The translations under genes and the position numbers were made by a program. Below the pieces are notes generated by a model. That model was not told the DNA's origin. It saw only the letters and a program-made list of their open reading frames with translations, and made no database searches. From Pseudonocardia humida (lineage in GTDB: Bacteria; Actinomycetota; Actinomycetes; Mycobacteriales; Pseudonocardiaceae): DNA of 64,000 nt. The stretch is from assembly GCF_023898865.1 (NCBI RefSeq), contig NZ_JAGSOV010000053.1:1-64000 (forward strand). Direction: 5' to 3'. Of this stretch, positions 7,688 to 15,509 are shown piece by piece; positions within the stretch are counted from its first letter, which is position 1; the number at the start of each line of letters is the position of its first letter.

Positions 7688-10212
7688 GCGGCACGCCGCC
7701 GCGCCCACCCTCGACCGGGGAGCTGCCGACCGCGTCCGACGCGGTCGGGGACGTCCCGCCGGTGGAGTCCAACGGCGGCGGTCCCGCGGTGCGGCGCCCG
7801 TCGCCGGTGCCGCGGAAGGCGTCCTCGCCCGCGCCGGAACCTGACGAGAGCCCGCCCGCCGAGTCATCCGGGCAGGACACCCCGGCTTCCGCGGCCGAGT
7901 CGGTACCGGCCCATCCGGAGCCGGACGGGCCGGAGCAGGACGAACCAGGGCGGGGCGAGCCGGTGCACGAGGAGGTCGCGGCGGTGGACGTCGAGCCGCC
8001 CGGGCCCACCGAGGAGGTGCCGCCCGAGCAGGGCGCCGCCGATCCGGACACCACCGCCCCGCCGCCCGCCGCGGCGATGCCCGCCCCGCCCCCGGCGACC
8101 GACGGCGTGCCGCTCGCCCAGGCGGACCCGGCACCCCCCACGGAGGCCGGGCCCGCCGATCCGACGTCCGCCGATCCCGCTGTCGACCCGACGCCGGCGA
8201 CCGAGGCTGTGTCGTCCGCCGATCCGACGCCGGCGACCGAGGCGATGCCGCCCGCGGACCCGACACCGGCGACCGAGGCCGTGCCCGCCGCGGGGCACCC
8301 GCCGGTCGACCGGGCCGCCCGCACCACCGACCTCGACCCCGCCGCCCTCGTGCCGCCGGAGCGGGTCGAGGACACCGAGCCCACCGAGCCCACCGAGCCC
8401 ACCGAGCAGAGCCTGACCGCGCTCAGCCTCACCGAGCGGCTCCCGCTGCCGGTCCTCCCGGCCTCGCTGGACGTGTCCACCACGAAGCCGGTCTCGACGA
8501 GGCCTGACCCACTCTCCCCGGCCGCGACCGCGCCGCCCACCGCCGAGATCACGGTGCCGGTCGCGCGGCCGCCGCGCACGCCCACCGGGCGGGGTATCTC
8601 GACCGAGCCGGTGTCGTCGGTGCCGATCCCCGGCCGGGCGACCCGCCCGGCGCACGTCGGCGGCGGCCCGGCGTCGACGCCGCCGTCGGGGCCGTTCCCG
8701 GCCCAGCCCGCCGGCCCGCGCACCGGCCCCGGCCGGCCCGTCGGCGGGCCGCACACCCCGCCGCACACGCCCGTCGGGCTGTCCGGCCGCCCGCCGAACC
8801 GCCCGGGCCCGCCGCGGCGCGACCCCGTCACCGACCCCGACCGCGTCCGCGACGACCGGGTCGGGCTGGCCACCGCCCGCGGCCGTGGCACCGGCGGGGT
8901 GGTCCTCGCGGTGGTGCTCGGGCTGCTGCTCGGGGGGCCGGCCGGCGGCGCGGCCGGCTACCTGCTGGGCACCCAGGCGTCCGCGTCGTCGCTGGTGCGG
9001 CCGGTGCCGCCGGTGGTCGTCGACACCGCGGACGGGTCGGCCGCCGTCGAGCAGACCGGTCCGGCCGCGCTGACCGCGTTCCTGGCCGGGGAGACCGTCC
9101 GGCTCTCCGACGGCGCCTTCGCCGCCGCCGTCGCCGAGCGCCTCGGGCGCGGCGGCGCGCCCGGCATCGACGTCGCCCGCGAGCCCGGCACCCCGCTGCT
9201 GCGCATCACCGGCACCGCCCGCGACGCCACGTCGGCCCTGGCCGCCACCACGGCGGCCGTGCAGGTCTACACCGAGCGGCGCGACGCCGAGAACCGCACC
9301 GCGCTGGACGCCGCGCTGGCCGGCATCGACGGCGTCATCGCCGCGCTGGGCCAGCCGGCGCCCGGCGACGCCGCGCTGCCGGCGCGGATCGACCGGCTGC
9401 GCGACCTCCGCGCCGACGTCGCCGTGCGGGCCGGGGCCGTCGGGCCGTCGGTCGCCGTCCTGGAGCCGCCCGCCCCGCTGGCCGCGAGCTGGCCGCGGTG
9501 GCAGCTCTGGGCCGCGCTCGGGGCGCTGGCCGGGGCCGTGCTGGCGCTCGTCCTGCTCGCGCTGCGCCGCCTGCGCACCCGGTCGCTGCTGGCGCCCGGC
9601 GCGCTGGAGGGGCACGTCGGGACGGTGCTGCTGCCGCCGGTGCGGCTGGCGGCGCGCTGGCCCGAACGGCTCACCGGCGGGCCGGGGAGCCCCGAGCGGC
9701 GCACCGCCCGGCTGCTGCTGGCCCAGCTGCTGGGCGAGCGCGAGCCGGCCGGTCGGGTGATCGTCGTACTGGGCGGCTCGGCCGGGTCGCGGGCCGACGC
9801 GGTGGCCACCCTGCTGGCGGTGGCCGCGGCCGAGCGGGCCGCCACGGCGCTGGTCCGGCTGGGCGCGCGGCACCGCGGGCGCGACCCGCTGGAGCGGGTG
9901 CTGCCGATGGACCCCGACGGCCGCGGCCGTCCCCTCGTCGACGGCCTCACCGTCCTCGACGCGGACACCGACGACGTGCCCGGCGGCCTCGACGGGCTGA
10001 TCGCGGCGCAGGCCCGGCGGGCGTCGATGGTGGTGCTGGACGCCGGCACCGCGGGCGGCGACGCCGACCTGCCGATCGCGCTGCGCGCCGCCGACCTCGT
10101 CGTGCTGGTCGCGCGCAGCGGGGTCGACCGACCCGCGGACGTGGCCGCCGTCGGGGCCTCGCTCCGGTCGGGCCGAGCCGGGCTGTCCGGGGTGGTCGTG
10201 CAGACCGGCTGA
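7684..10212 (+). CDS. Wzc/CpsD-like polysaccharide co-polymerase with Pro/Ala/Thr-rich N-tail and degenerate P-loop
   Basis: The 842-residue protein has a disordered Pro/Ala/Thr-rich tail of about 390 residues, including a 12-residue repeat. It then has one membrane helix (VVLAVVLGLLLGGPAGGAAG), a roughly 170-residue extracytoplasmic region, a second helix (LWAALGALAGAVLALVLLAL) and a cytoplasmic ATPase-like domain. This is the order of Wzc-type co-polymerases that set polysaccharide chain length. The expected Walker A is replaced by VVLGGSAGSRADAVATLL, with no GK(S/T). The Walker B-like MVVLDAGTAG survives. No tyrosine cluster is seen at the C terminus. It is therefore probably kinase-dead and structural. 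ATG 7684 was chosen because it overlaps the leader-ORF stop. Confidence 0.7.
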   Translation: MSGTPPRPPSTGELPTASDAVGDVPPVESNGGGPAVRRPSPVPRKASSPAPEPDESPPAESSGQDTPASAAESVPAHPEPDGPEQDEPGRGEPVHEEVAAVDVEPPGPTEEVPPEQGAADPDTTAPPPAAAMPAPPPATDGVPLAQADPAPPTEAGPADPTSADPAVDPTPATEAVSSADPTPATEAMPPADPTPATEAVPAAGHPPVDRAARTTDLDPAALVPPERVEDTEPTEPTEPTEQSLTALSLTERLPLPVLPASLDVSTTKPVSTRPDPLSPAATAPPTAEITVPVARPPRTPTGRGISTEPVSSVPIPGRATRPAHVGGGPASTPPSGPFPAQPAGPRTGPGRPVGGPHTPPHTPVGLSGRPPNRPGPPRRDPVTDPDRVRDDRVGLATARGRGTGGVVLAVVLGLLLGGPAGGAAGYLLGTQASASSLVRPVPPVVVDTADGSAAVEQTGPAALTAFLAGETVRLSDGAFAAAVAERLGRGGAPGIDVAREPGTPLLRITGTARDATSALAATTAAVQVYTERRDAENRTALDAALAGIDGVIAALGQPAPGDAALPARIDRLRDLRADVAVRAGAVGPSVAVLEPPAPLAASWPRWQLWAALGALAGAVLALVLLALRRLRTRSLLAPGALEGHVGTVLLPPVRLAARWPERLTGGPGSPERRTARLLLAQLLGEREPAGRVIVVLGGSAGSRADAVATLLAVAAAERAATALVRLGARHRGRDPLERVLPMDPDGRGRPLVDGLTVLDADTDDVPGGLDGLIAAQARRASMVVLDAGTAGGDADLPIALRAADLVVLVARSGVDRPADVAAVGASLRSGRAGLSGVVVQTG
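8185..8292 (+). repeat. three 36-base coding repeats in the Wzc-like N-tail
   Basis: Three consecutive units encode DPTPATEAVSSA, DPTPATEAMPPA and DPTPATEAVPAA. A shorter TEP tripeptide repeat follows near 8375-8405. This is a low-complexity linker, likely disordered and possibly spanning or sitting inside the envelope. Confidence 0.8.
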
Positions 10213-10307
10213 CGCACGGGCCTGGCGGAGCACCGCGCGTTCGATCCAATATCACACGTGCGTAATCCGGGCTCGCTATGGTCTTATTCGCGCACGGAGG
10301 TGGTCGC

Positions 10308-10907
10308 GTGAAGCATCGACAACCCAGCCCCGACGGTGACCCCGAACAACCGGAGGGGGCACCAGGAGCCGCACTGCGCCCGGGTGCGGCTACCTCCGGG
10401 TCCCGGGTCCTGCTCCTGAACGCCACGTTCGAGCCGCTGGCGGTCGTCACCGCCAAGCGGGCGGTGGTGCTCATGCTCACCGGCAAGGCCGAGTGCGTCG
10501 AAGCCGCGCTCGACGCCGCATTCCACTCCGAGAGCCTCACCGTCCCCGCTCCCTCGGTGATGCGCCTCTCGCGCTACGTCCGCGTGCCCTACCGCAAGGC
10601 CGTGCCGATGACCAGGGCGGGCGTGCTCCGCCGCGACGGCCGGCGCTGCGCCTACTGCGGCAAGCGCGCCGACACGATCGACCACGTCGTCCCGCGCAGC
10701 CGGGGCGGCGCCCACTCCTGGGACAACTGCGTGGCCGCCTGCCGGTCCTGCAACTCCCGCAAGGCCGACCACCTCGTCGAGGAGATCGGCTGGACGCTGG
10801 AGTTCGCGCCGCGCCCGCCCGCTCGCGCGGCAGGCGGCGTCCTGGTGCTGGCGATCGAACCGCTGCCGGCCTGGGAGCCCTGGCTGGGCACGGGCACGGC
10901 CGCCTGA
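10308..10907 (+). CDS. HNH endonuclease
   Basis: The 199-residue protein contains a complete HNH/zinc domain: CAYCGK, then DHVVPRSRGGAHSWDNCVAAC, then CRSCNSRKAD. The two CxxC pairs bind the structural zinc, and the DH plus later N and H residues form the metal-dependent nuclease site. The N-terminal part (VLLLNATFEPLAV...AVVLMLTGKAE) is typical of the stand-alone actinobacterial HNH family that is widely conserved on chromosomes, so a housekeeping or repair role is as likely as a mobile one. GTG 10308 has a GGAGGT site 6 bases upstream; the in-frame ATG at 10278 has none. Confidence 0.88.
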   Translation: MKHRQPSPDGDPEQPEGAPGAALRPGAATSGSRVLLLNATFEPLAVVTAKRAVVLMLTGKAECVEAALDAAFHSESLTVPAPSVMRLSRYVRVPYRKAVPMTRAGVLRRDGRRCAYCGKRADTIDHVVPRSRGGAHSWDNCVAACRSCNSRKADHLVEEIGWTLEFAPRPPARAAGGVLVLAIEPLPAWEPWLGTGTAA

Positions 10908-10938
10908 CACCCGCCGCCGCGGTCGCCGCGGCGGCGGG

Positions 10939-11430
10939 TCAGCCGGCGCGCCGGCCGTACCGGTCGTCCGGGTGAGGCGTCCCGCCCGGCCGGATCGGCC
11001 GGGTCGGCGCGTCGTACCACTGGCGGCCCCCGACCGCCGGGTGCAGCCGCTCGGTGGGCGCCTCGGCGCCGCCGAACCCGCCGCCGTGCGCCCAGGCGGG
11101 GCGCGGAGCGCCGCCGTGCGCCCAGGTGCCGTGCGCCGGCCCCAGGGCCGTGGGCGGCGGCTCCCGACGCCGAGGGGACGCGCTCGTCGGGTACGGGGCG
11201 GCCGCGCGGCGGGGCCGGAAGGCCAGGGTGGCGAGCAGCGCCGCGCCGTAGCAGACGCCGAAGCCCACGAGATCGCCCTGGTGCACGCCGTGGTTGCGGG
11301 TGATCGACAGCACCACGGGGCCGATCTTCGTGGTGGACGCGACCAGCAGGCCGCCCATCGTGGCCAGCACCCAGACGGCCAGCAGCCCGGCACGACGGCC
11401 GGACGCCCGTCCGAGCGGTGGTGCGGTCAC
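10939..11430 (-). CDS. small membrane protein with Pro-rich tail
   Basis: The 163-residue product has two hydrophobic segments (AGLLAVWVLATMGGLLVAS and GFGVCYGAALLATLAF) separated by GPVVLSITRNHGVHQGDLVGF. A Pro/Arg/Gly-rich cytoplasmic tail follows. The loop motif GPVV-x-THG(I/V)H-x-GDLV recurs in the 80-residue protein at 42672-42914, so the two are paralogues. The function is unknown. The start is a GTG, and directly upstream lies a 27-base-spaced direct repeat. It converges with the HNH gene. Confidence 0.6.
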   Translation of the reverse strand: MTAPPLGRASGRRAGLLAVWVLATMGGLLVASTTKIGPVVLSITRNHGVHQGDLVGFGVCYGAALLATLAFRPRRAAAPYPTSASPRRREPPPTALGPAHGTWAHGGAPRPAWAHGGGFGGAEAPTERLHPAVGGRQWYDAPTRPIRPGGTPHPDDRYGRRAG

Positions 11431-11440
11431 GTCGTCCCCC

Positions 11441-11482
11441 TGTGCCGGATCCCTGTGCTCACTCCACTGTGCCGGATCCCTG
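11441..11482. repeat. direct repeat upstream of the small membrane protein gene
   Basis: TGTGCCGGATCCCTG occurs at 11441-11455 and again at 11468-11482, a 27-base period. It begins 11 bases upstream of the GTG start at 11430 of the leftward gene. It could be a regulator-binding repeat or a simple tandem duplication. Confidence 0.5.
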
Positions 11483-11561
11483 CGCCGAGCCGGTGCCGCC
11501 CGACCCCGTCCGTGCGCGGCGGCGGCCGGATCGCGGGTGCGCTCGAGGGGGCCTGCGGGCC

Positions 11562-11633
11562 CGGATCGGGCTCGGCGAATGGCTCGAACAGACCTACCGG
11601 TGGTTCACCGAGCAGGACGCGATCCGGGTTTGA
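11562..11633 (+). pseudogene. C-terminal stub resembling GDP-L-fucose synthase/NAD-epimerase
   Basis: A 23-residue open stretch ending at TGA 11633 reads IGLGEWLEQTYRWFTEQDAI plus RV. It fits the conserved end of fucose-synthase-type epimerases (L-x-x-GL-x-x-TYxWF then an acidic or polar stretch). Nothing upstream in any frame continues the enzyme. I infer a deletion remnant, consistent with the surrounding polysaccharide genes. The similarity rests on a short motif. Confidence 0.3.
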
Positions 11634-11731
11634 CGCGCGAGACCGCGGGTAGGTTGCGCCGATCGACGACACGGAACGGCCACCGGGCGTTGCCTTCGCC
11701 GGACGGTCGGGTGGTTCCGGTAGCCTGATCG

Positions 11732-11753
11732 CGGTCCCGCTCGGACGGGACCG
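11732..11753. promoter_or_regulatory. perfect 8-bp inverted repeat upstream of the methyltransferase leader
   Basis: CGGTCCCG (11732-11739) and CGGGACCG (11746-11753) flank a 6-base loop. The repeat lies about 40 bases before the leader-ORF start at 11793, so it could be a 5'-UTR hairpin or an operator. The gap 11634-11792 otherwise holds no gene; a TTGACG-like element and TAGGTT lie near 11630-11655. Confidence 0.4.
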
Positions 11754-11792
11754 TCCGTCGGTGACAGCGTGCTCATCGGGAGGTTCACGATC

Positions 11793-11879
11793 GTGGCCCA
11801 CTGCGACCTGCGTCCCGGCGAGCCTTCCCGGTGCGGTCCCGGTCGCGTCGCCCCCGCCTGCCCGACGGGATCTCGGTGA
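11793..11879 (+). CDS. 28-codon Cys-containing leader ORF coupled to the methyltransferase
   Basis: GGGAGG (11778-11783) precedes GTG 11793 with a 9-base gap. The peptide begins MAHCDLRPGEPSRCGPGR and ends in PACPTGSR. It contains three cysteines. Its TGA (11877-11879) overlaps GTG 11876 in a GTGA arrangement, so translation of the methyltransferase is probably coupled to it. It might be a cysteine-responsive uORF, but this is inference. Confidence 0.45.
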   Translation: MAHCDLRPGEPSRCGPGRVAPACPTGSR

Positions 11880-12568
11880 CGACCGAGCCGGCGCCGAGCT
11901 GGTCGGCGTACTGGGAGGAGCCCGCCCACCGCCAGCGGGTGACGGTCGAGGCGCGCGACTACGTCGCCCGGCTGCGCGCCGCGCTGCCCCTGCGCCCGGT
12001 CGACCGCGTCCTCGACTTCGGCTGCGGCTGCGGGCACGCGGTCGAGCTGCTGGCCCCCGCGGTGGCCGGGATCGGCTACTGGGACGCCGCCGCCGACATG
12101 CTCCGGGCGACCTCCTACCGGGTGGCCCGGTTCCCCACGGCCTTCCCGGTCGACCTGGCCCGCCCGAGCCCGCTCGGCGCGTTCGGCCGGTTCGACCTGA
12201 TCCTGGTCAACGGCGTCGTGCAGTACATGGGCCGCGACGAGCTGCGCCGCTGGATGTCGCGCTGGCGCACCCTGCTCGCCCCCGCCGGGCGGATCGTGCT
12301 CTCCGACATCCCCCCGCCCGACGCGTCCACGGTGGGTGAGGTGTTCGGGCTGCTGCGGTTCGCCGCGCAGCACCGCTTCCTGGCCCGCGCGGTGCGCGAC
12401 GGCGTCACCGACGCCCACCGCTACAGCCGCCAGCGCGGCGAGACCTGCCTGACCCGCTGGCTCCCCGACGAGATCGTGGCCCTCGCCGCGAACAACGGCC
12501 TCGACGCCGTGGTCATGCCGGAGAACCTGACCCACCGCGCCGGCCGGTTCACCGTCGTCGTGCAGTAG
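11876..12568 (+). CDS. class I SAM-dependent methyltransferase
   Basis: The 230-residue protein shows the SAM-binding glycine motif in LDFGCGCGHAVELL, an acidic end to strand 2 (YWDAAADML), motif IV in DLILVNGVVQYM, and a post-motif LLAPAGRIVLSDIPPP. This is the standard Rossmann order. The substrate is unknown; polysaccharide or small-molecule O-methylation is plausible from the neighbourhood. GTG 11876 was chosen because it overlaps the stop of a well-initiated leader ORF. An in-frame GTG at 11831 would add 15 Arg-rich residues and has no ribosome-binding site. Confidence 0.8.
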   Translation: MTTEPAPSWSAYWEEPAHRQRVTVEARDYVARLRAALPLRPVDRVLDFGCGCGHAVELLAPAVAGIGYWDAAADMLRATSYRVARFPTAFPVDLARPSPLGAFGRFDLILVNGVVQYMGRDELRRWMSRWRTLLAPAGRIVLSDIPPPDASTVGEVFGLLRFAAQHRFLARAVRDGVTDAHRYSRQRGETCLTRWLPDEIVALAANNGLDAVVMPENLTHRAGRFTVVVQ

Positions 12569-12631
12569 CCGCCGAACGCGGGAAGGGCCCCGCCGCAACC
12601 CCCTGCAGCAGGACCCTCCCCTTCTCGGCAC

Positions 12632-12659
12632 CACGTCGACGCCCCCCAGCGCCGACGTG
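12632..12659 (+). terminator. hairpin downstream of the methyltransferase gene
   Basis: CACGTCGACGC (12632-12642) pairs with GCGCCGACGTG (12649-12659) with one mismatch and a 6-base loop. It lies 64 bases past the stop codon and is a plausible terminator, though no T-run follows. Confidence 0.4.
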
Positions 12660-12905
12660 CCCCCCGTGCCGTCCCCGGTGCTCGATCCCCCCGGAGCTTT
12701 CGTCGTTCGAGCTGGTGAAACGCTATCCCGGGGGTCGGGAGGGCTCCATCCGTAGTGCTACTGATCCTTTTCGGCGGGGCCGCGCGGTGGATCGGGCTCG
12801 GTGCTTCGGGGTGAGGGGCGCCTCCGGTAGGGCCGCTCGGCGGACGACCTGGCTTCGCTTCGGGTGGGCTGGTCGGGCGCCTCCGGCGGCGCCTTCGCGG
12901 CGGGC

Positions 12906-12960
12906 GACCTCGCAGGGTCTGTGTGGTCTTCGCAGGTGCGTTAGCCCCTGCGAGGACCAT
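12906..12960 (+). repeat. dispersed palindromic intergenic element, copy B
   Basis: The arms are 12923-12939 and 12944-12960 around a GTTA loop. Sixteen of 17 arm positions pair, counting wobbles. The leader 12906-12922 (GACCTCGCAGGGTCTGT) matches copies A and C. It sits between two convergent genes, a typical REP/terminator position. Confidence 0.8.
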
Positions 12961-13007
12961 GCGGGCTCTGCGAGGACGGCGGACTCCGCCCGGGCTCGCT
13001 CGGGGCG

Positions 13008-13901
13008 TCAGGGGACGGTGACGACGAACCGGCCGGTGACGTGGCCCCGCTGGCTCGCCGCCTGCGCCTCGCCCGCCTCGGCCAGCGGGAACGCGCGGGC
13101 CACGGGGATGCGCAGGCTGCCCTTCTCGACCAGCTCCGCCGCCTCGGCCAGCGCGGCGGGGCGGTCGACGGAGGTGGAGGAGACCTTGGCGCCGTGCTGC
13201 GGGGCGGTGAAGTCGGCGATGGAGAGCACCTTCGCCGGGTCGCCGGTCAGCTCGATGAGCTGGGGGACCACTCCGGACCCGGCGATGTCGAGGGCGGCGT
13301 CGACGCCGCCGGGGGCGAGCTCGCGCACGCGGTCGGTGAAGCCGTCGCCGTAGGTGGTGGGGGTGGCGCCGAGGGAGCGGACGTGCTCCTGGTTGCCCTC
13401 GCCCGCCGTGCCGATGACGGTGATGCCGCGCGCCTTCGCCAGCTGCACGACCGCCGTACCGACGCCGCCCGCGGCCCCGCTGACCAGCAGCGTCTGGCCG
13501 GGCTGGACGCCGACCTCGTTGAGGATGCGCCGTCCGGTCTCCACGGGGGTGGGGTAGCCCGCGGCCTCCTCGAAGGACAGCGCGTCGGGCTTGGGCGCCC
13601 ACGCGGTGAGCACGGCGTGCTCGGCGTAGGTGGCGCGTCCGGCCCCGAAGACGGCGTCGCCGACCGCGACCCCGGTGACGCCCTCGCCGACCTCGTCGAC
13701 GACGCCCGCCGCGTCGAAGCCGGTGCCGGCGGGCAGGTCGCCGCCGGGCATGAAGCCCTGGCGCAGCTTCCAGTCGAGCGCGTTGACCCCCGCCGCCCGC
13801 ACCGCGATCCGGATCTCGCCGGGGCCGGCGTGCGGCTCCTCGACCTCGACGACGCGCAACACTTCGGGACCGCCGTGCTCGGCGAGCTGGACTGCCTTCA
13901 T
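13008..13901 (-). CDS. NADP-dependent zinc-less alcohol dehydrogenase / quinone oxidoreductase
   Basis: The 297-residue MDR-family protein has an N-terminal GroES-like domain (GPGEIRIAVRAAGVNALDWK, then FDAAGVVDEVG) and a Rossmann domain. The latter has the motif VSGAAGGVGTAVVQLAKARG, where AAGGVG binds NAD(P)H. The zinc-binding cysteines of true alcohol dehydrogenases are absent, which fits quinone or enoyl reductases. It probably reduces reactive carbonyls or quinones. A small perfect inverted repeat (13990-14006) upstream is a candidate operator. It ends convergently with the methyltransferase gene, with element B between them. Confidence 0.85.
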   Translation of the reverse strand: MKAVQLAEHGGPEVLRVVEVEEPHAGPGEIRIAVRAAGVNALDWKLRQGFMPGGDLPAGTGFDAAGVVDEVGEGVTGVAVGDAVFGAGRATYAEHAVLTAWAPKPDALSFEEAAGYPTPVETGRRILNEVGVQPGQTLLVSGAAGGVGTAVVQLAKARGITVIGTAGEGNQEHVRSLGATPTTYGDGFTDRVRELAPGGVDAALDIAGSGVVPQLIELTGDPAKVLSIADFTAPQHGAKVSSTSVDRPAALAEAAELVEKGSLRIPVARAFPLAEAGEAQAASQRGHVTGRFVVTVP

Positions 13902-13989
13902 GAGCGGCCAACGGCCTCGGGCCGCGCGGTGTTCCGGCTCACCGCCGGCCGGCGAGGGAGGCGAGGGACTGGGGCACCACGCCCTGGGT

Positions 13990-14006
13990 TGACCAGTACG
14001 TGGTCA
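13990..14006. promoter_or_regulatory. candidate operator upstream of the quinone oxidoreductase
   Basis: TGACCA (13990-13995) and TGGTCA (14001-14006) are perfect inverted half-sites around GTACG. The site lies 89 bases upstream of the oxidoreductase start at 13901 and just after the stop of the leftward sugar transferase. Size and position suit a dimeric repressor. No adjacent regulator gene is seen. Confidence 0.35.
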
Positions 14007-14012
14007 GTGGGC

Positions 14013-15347
14013 TCAGTCGGCCCCGCCGCCGCGCACCATCGCGTGCACCGTGCGGGCGAGGATCCGTGCGTCCAGCGCCATCGTCCAGTTCTCGACGTAG
14101 CGCAGGTCGAGCCGCACGGACTCCTCCCACGACAGGTCGCTGCGCCCGCTGACCTGCCACAGCCCGGTCATCCCCGGCTTGACCAGCAGCCTGCGCCGCG
14201 CGTCGTCGGCGTATCCCGCGACCTCGCGCGGGAGCGGGGGCCGCGGCCCGACCAGCGACATCGTCCCGGCGAGCACGTTGAACAGCTGGGGGAGCTCGTC
14301 GAGGGAGCAGCGGCGCAGGACCGCGCCCACCCGCGTCACGCGCGCCCCGGCGTCGACGGCCGTCGACCGGAACCGGACCATCCGGAAGCCGCGCCCGCCC
14401 ACCCCGACCCGGCGCTGGCGGACGAACACCGGCCCGCCGTCCAGCTTCACCAGGACCGCGATCACCAGCAGTACCGGCGAGAGCAGGGCCAGCGCGACGA
14501 GCGCCCCGACCCGGTCGAGGCCGCCCTTGAGCAGCCGCGCGGGCCCGTCGGATGCCGGGTGGCTCAGCCGCAGCAGCGGCGGTCCGTCGACGCGGGCCAC
14601 GTGCAGCCGCGGCCCGATCACCTCCACCAGCTCGGGGTCGACGGCCAGCTCGACGCCGGTGCCCTCCAGCTCCCGGGCCATGCCGCGCAGCCGGGTCGTG
14701 GTCCAGCCGGGCGCCCGCCCGATCCACACGACGTCGAACTGCCCGCTGCGCGCCAGCGCGGGCACGGAGTCGAGGTCGCCGACGACGCGCACTTCTTCGA
14801 CGAAGGACGTGCACCTCGGGCCCATCCCGGCCGGCGTGCACACCCCGTGCACGGCCCACCCGTGCTCGGGCGCGCGCCGGGTGCGCCGGACCAGCCCGGC
14901 GACGCCCTCGACGTCGCCGACGGCGAGCACCCGGGCCATCGCCCGGCCCGTGCGCCGACGCCGGTGCAGCTCGCTGCGCAACCACAGCCGTCCGAGCACG
15001 GCCAGCCCGGCGGCGGTGGGCAGCACCGCGAAGACCCACGGCCGGGCGCCGTCGAGCCCGGCGGCCAGGACGACCATCGCGATCGTCGCGGCGGCGGTGA
15101 GGAACCCGCGCAGCAGGCGGGCGAACCCGCCGGACCCGGCGCCCGCGGCGTCGACGTCCCAGGCCCGCGACAGGGCCAGGCACGCCGCGGTGAGCAGCAC
15201 GACGACCACCCCGACGCCGAGCACCCGCCCGTGCGGCGCGCCGCCGAGCAGGGCGTACGAGAGGACCGCCGCGCAGACGGCGGTGGTGTCGGTGGACGCT
15301 GCGGCCAGCGCGTGGCGCAGCCGCCGGCGGGCGGGGGTGGCAGGCAT
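14013..15347 (-). CDS. second polyprenyl phosphoglycosyltransferase (sugar transferase)
   Basis: The 444-residue protein has four N-terminal membrane helices (about residues 10-130), a nucleotide-fold middle region, then the C-terminal sugar transferase domain with VFVRQRRVGVGGRGF, RFRSTAVDAGARV, RRCSLDELPQLFNVLAG and MSLVGPRPPLP. The SLDELPQL and LVGPRP motifs define the family. The KFRSM motif is altered to RFRST, and the N-terminal half differs from the enzyme at 3467-4993. It therefore probably starts another glycan or uses another sugar. ATG 15347 is the clear start. It is divergent from the tyrosine phosphatase gene. Confidence 0.85.
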   Translation of the reverse strand: MPATPARRRLRHALAAASTDTTAVCAAVLSYALLGGAPHGRVLGVGVVVVLLTAACLALSRAWDVDAAGAGSGGFARLLRGFLTAAATIAMVVLAAGLDGARPWVFAVLPTAAGLAVLGRLWLRSELHRRRRTGRAMARVLAVGDVEGVAGLVRRTRRAPEHGWAVHGVCTPAGMGPRCTSFVEEVRVVGDLDSVPALARSGQFDVVWIGRAPGWTTTRLRGMARELEGTGVELAVDPELVEVIGPRLHVARVDGPPLLRLSHPASDGPARLLKGGLDRVGALVALALLSPVLLVIAVLVKLDGGPVFVRQRRVGVGGRGFRMVRFRSTAVDAGARVTRVGAVLRRCSLDELPQLFNVLAGTMSLVGPRPPLPREVAGYADDARRRLLVKPGMTGLWQVSGRSDLSWEESVRLDLRYVENWTMALDARILARTVHAMVRGGGAD

Positions 15348-15509
15348 TGCGGTGGGGTTCTCCCGGGTGCGGTTCGCGAGCGCTTACGCACGGACTGTCG
15401 TCGGTCGAGCACAAGCCGTTAACCCTTCCGGTGGTGCATCTCAGGACTGATGACCGCATCGTGGACTGGGCCGCGCGTACCAGCGGGAACCCGCATACGT
15501 TGACGTCCC

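Larger units (their letters stand above)
12569..13007. other. 439-base convergent intergenic region with hairpins and element copy B
   Basis: The region sits between the 3' ends of the methyltransferase (rightward) and the quinone oxidoreductase (leftward). It holds a hairpin at 12632-12659, element copy B at 12906-12960, and at 12808-12834 and about 12879-12900 two directly oriented copies of the G-rich 'GGGCGCCTCCGG' flank that also surrounds copy A. No gene is supported. Confidence 0.6.
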
